DNA of 24,399 nucleotides from WYZ-LMO8 sp964586135 (GTDB taxonomy: Archaea; Thermoproteota; Methanomethylicia; Nezhaarchaeales; WYZ-LMO8): the NCBI GenBank assembly GCA_964586135.1, contig CAZPGS010000006.1:1-24399 (forward strand), given 5' to 3'. Every line of letters begins with the position of its first letter. The stretch's first letter is position 1. A model generated the notes under the pieces. That model did not search any database. It saw only the letters and a program-made list of their open reading frames with translations, and was not told the DNA's origin. Below are positions 23,440 to 24,399 of the stretch, one piece after another. Position numbers and translations under genes: made by a program.

Positions 23440-23480
23440 CCTAAGACCTCTTGTAGAGAGGATAAGAAGTCCATTGAGAC

Positions 23481-23490
23481 AGCTTAAAGC
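23481..23490 (-). promoter_or_regulatory. TATA box for the ferredoxin/AOR remnant
   Basis: The minus strand reads GCTTTAAGCT, about 45 bases before ATG 23439. It is partly palindromic, so it might also serve the plus-strand gatC. Confidence 0.45.
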
Positions 23491-23555
23491 CTCTTCCCTA
23501 GGGTTTGAGAGCGATATCGTTAAGAGCTGGCTAACCTTCCTTGAAGTGAAGGACT

Positions 23556-23861
23556 ATGGAGAAGAGCAGCGAGATAAGAATTACGCCAGAGCTCCTCGAC
23601 CACCTCTGCGAGCTCGCAAAGCTCAAATTGACGGAGGACGAGAAGAAGGCCTTCTTGCGAGACCTGAACAGGATACTGGAGTACTTCAGCGTAATAGACG
23701 AAATAGAGGTAGGCGACGTCGAGCCGGCATTCCACGTCCTCGGCCTCTCGAACGTGATGAGAGATGACGAGGTCGGCGGGGAGCGCCTAGCGCATGAAGA
23801 GGCCCTGGAGAACGCGCCCCACGGAGAGGAGGGCTACATCAAGGCCCCGAGGATGGTGTAG
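23556..23861 (+). CDS. gatC: Aspartyl/glutamyl-tRNA amidotransferase subunit C
   Basis: This is the small subunit of GatCAB, which converts mischarged Asp-tRNA-Asn (and in some organisms Glu-tRNA-Gln) to the amide form. In archaea GatDE normally handles Gln, so this complex probably serves Asn-tRNA. The 101 residues show the family pattern: ITPELLDHLCELAKLKLTED, FLRDLNRILEYFSVIDEI, VEPAFHVLGLSNVMRDDEV, and a C-terminal GYIKAPRMV that wraps around GatA. It starts at ATG 23556 and is divergent from the ferredoxin remnant. gatA follows after three bases, so the two form an operon. Confidence 0.95.
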   Translation: MEKSSEIRITPELLDHLCELAKLKLTEDEKKAFLRDLNRILEYFSVIDEIEVGDVEPAFHVLGLSNVMRDDEVGGERLAHEEALENAPHGEEGYIKAPRMV

Positions 23862-23864
23862 GGC

Positions 23865-24399
23865 TTGGACGTGCTCTCGCTGTCGGCGAGGCAAATAGCC
23901 GAGCTCGTCTCAAGTGGAGCTCTGTGCCCCACAGACGTGGTGGAGGCCTACTTGGAGAGGGCGAAGAGGCTCAACCCCAAGATAAACGCCTTCATAACCA
24001 TAGCCGAGGAGCGCGCGAGGAGGAGCGCCGAAGAGCTGGAGAGGTCATTGAAGAAGGGGTTCAGGGGCAAGCTAGCGGGCGTCCCGATAGCGGTCAAGGA
24101 CGTCATATCGACCATGGGGATAGAGACCACTTGCGCCTCTAGGATATTGAAGGGCTACACGCCTCCCTACGACGCGACCGTGATAAGGAGGCTCAAGGCG
24201 GAGGGGGCCATAATCATCGGCAAGACGAACATGGACGAGTTCGCCATGGGCTCCTCGACGGAGCTGAGCGCCTTCGGCCCCACGAGGAACCCGTGGAGCT
24301 TGGACAGGGTCGCCGGGGGCTCGTCTGGCGGGAGCGGGGCGGCCGTGGCCGCGAGGATGGCCCCCGTAGCGCTGGGCTCGGACACCGGGGGCTCGATAA
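23865..24399 (+). CDS. gatA: Glutamyl/aspartyl-tRNA amidotransferase subunit A, 3'-truncated by window edge
   Basis: This is the amidase subunit of GatCAB, which releases ammonia from glutamine or asparagine for tRNA amidation. About 178 residues are present. The amidase-signature catalytic Lys lies in VPIAVKDVI, and the Gly/Ser-rich signature GGSSGGSGAAVAA is followed by GSDTGGS, giving the Ser-cisSer-Lys triad. GKTNMDEFAMGSSTE is also typical. The frame is open to the last base, so the remaining 300 or so residues lie beyond the window. TTG 23865, three bases after the gatC stop, is the likely start. GTG 23871 is an alternative. Confidence 0.95.
   Translation, partial: MDVLSLSARQIAELVSSGALCPTDVVEAYLERAKRLNPKINAFITIAEERARRSAEELERSLKKGFRGKLAGVPIAVKDVISTMGIETTCASRILKGYTPPYDATVIRRLKAEGAIIIGKTNMDEFAMGSSTELSAFGPTRNPWSLDRVAGGSSGGSGAAVAARMAPVALGSDTGGSI

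Overview
The window is archaeal, most likely from a hyperthermophilic crenarchaeon (Thermoproteota). The evidence is topoisomerase VI, a class I lysyl-tRNA synthetase, an XPD-type helicase, a beta-CASP nuclease, an archaeal mevalonate-type HMG-CoA synthase/thiolase/DUF35 operon, TATA-like boxes with short leaders, many GTG/TTG starts and AGG/ATA-rich codon use. A Desulfurococcales-like source is my inference; nothing here proves a genus. A run of exactly 100 Ns shows that this is a scaffold, possibly from a draft or metagenome assembly.

Layout. 1-2448: topoisomerase VI B (5' end outside the window) overlapping topoisomerase VI A. 2560-4567: a small unknown gene, then class I lysS. 4744-6834: membrane proton-pumping pyrophosphatase of the K+-independent type. 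7066-7749: a 72-residue TRAM protein convergent with a small GGDEF-like protein. 7918-10570: an RNA m5C methyltransferase convergent with an Nramp-like transporter. 10753-14137: a phosphohexomutase and an XPD/Rad3 helicase, divergent from a shared promoter region. 14298-15186: a small four-helix membrane protein and a gene-poor stretch of about 490 bp with possible coding relics. 15193-19365: a nucleotidyltransferase, then on the minus strand a 91-residue two-repeat protein, glycyl-tRNA synthetase and a beta-CASP nuclease. 19493-22124: the HMG-CoA synthase-thiolase-DUF35 operon with overlapping genes. 22235-22475: hairpins, a 55-bp direct repeat flanking the N gap, and a sequence resembling the 3' end of an IS200/IS605 (TnpB) element. 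22470-23439: decayed remains of a tungsten aldehyde ferredoxin oxidoreductase and its four-cluster ferredoxin. 23556-24399: gatC and the 5' part of gatA.

Most genes are housekeeping: DNA topology and repair, tRNA charging, RNA modification, energy coupling and isoprenoid supply. Three points stand out. First, the thiolase-fold protein in the mevalonate-type operon lacks both the nucleophilic Cys and the catalytic His of thiolases, while its partner HMG-CoA synthase keeps its full triad. Second, an AOR/ferredoxin pair appears to be caught in decay, with two in-frame TAG codons, at least three frame changes and truncation at a TnpB-element-like end. Third, a degenerate GGDEF-fold protein occurs in what looks like a crenarchaeon.
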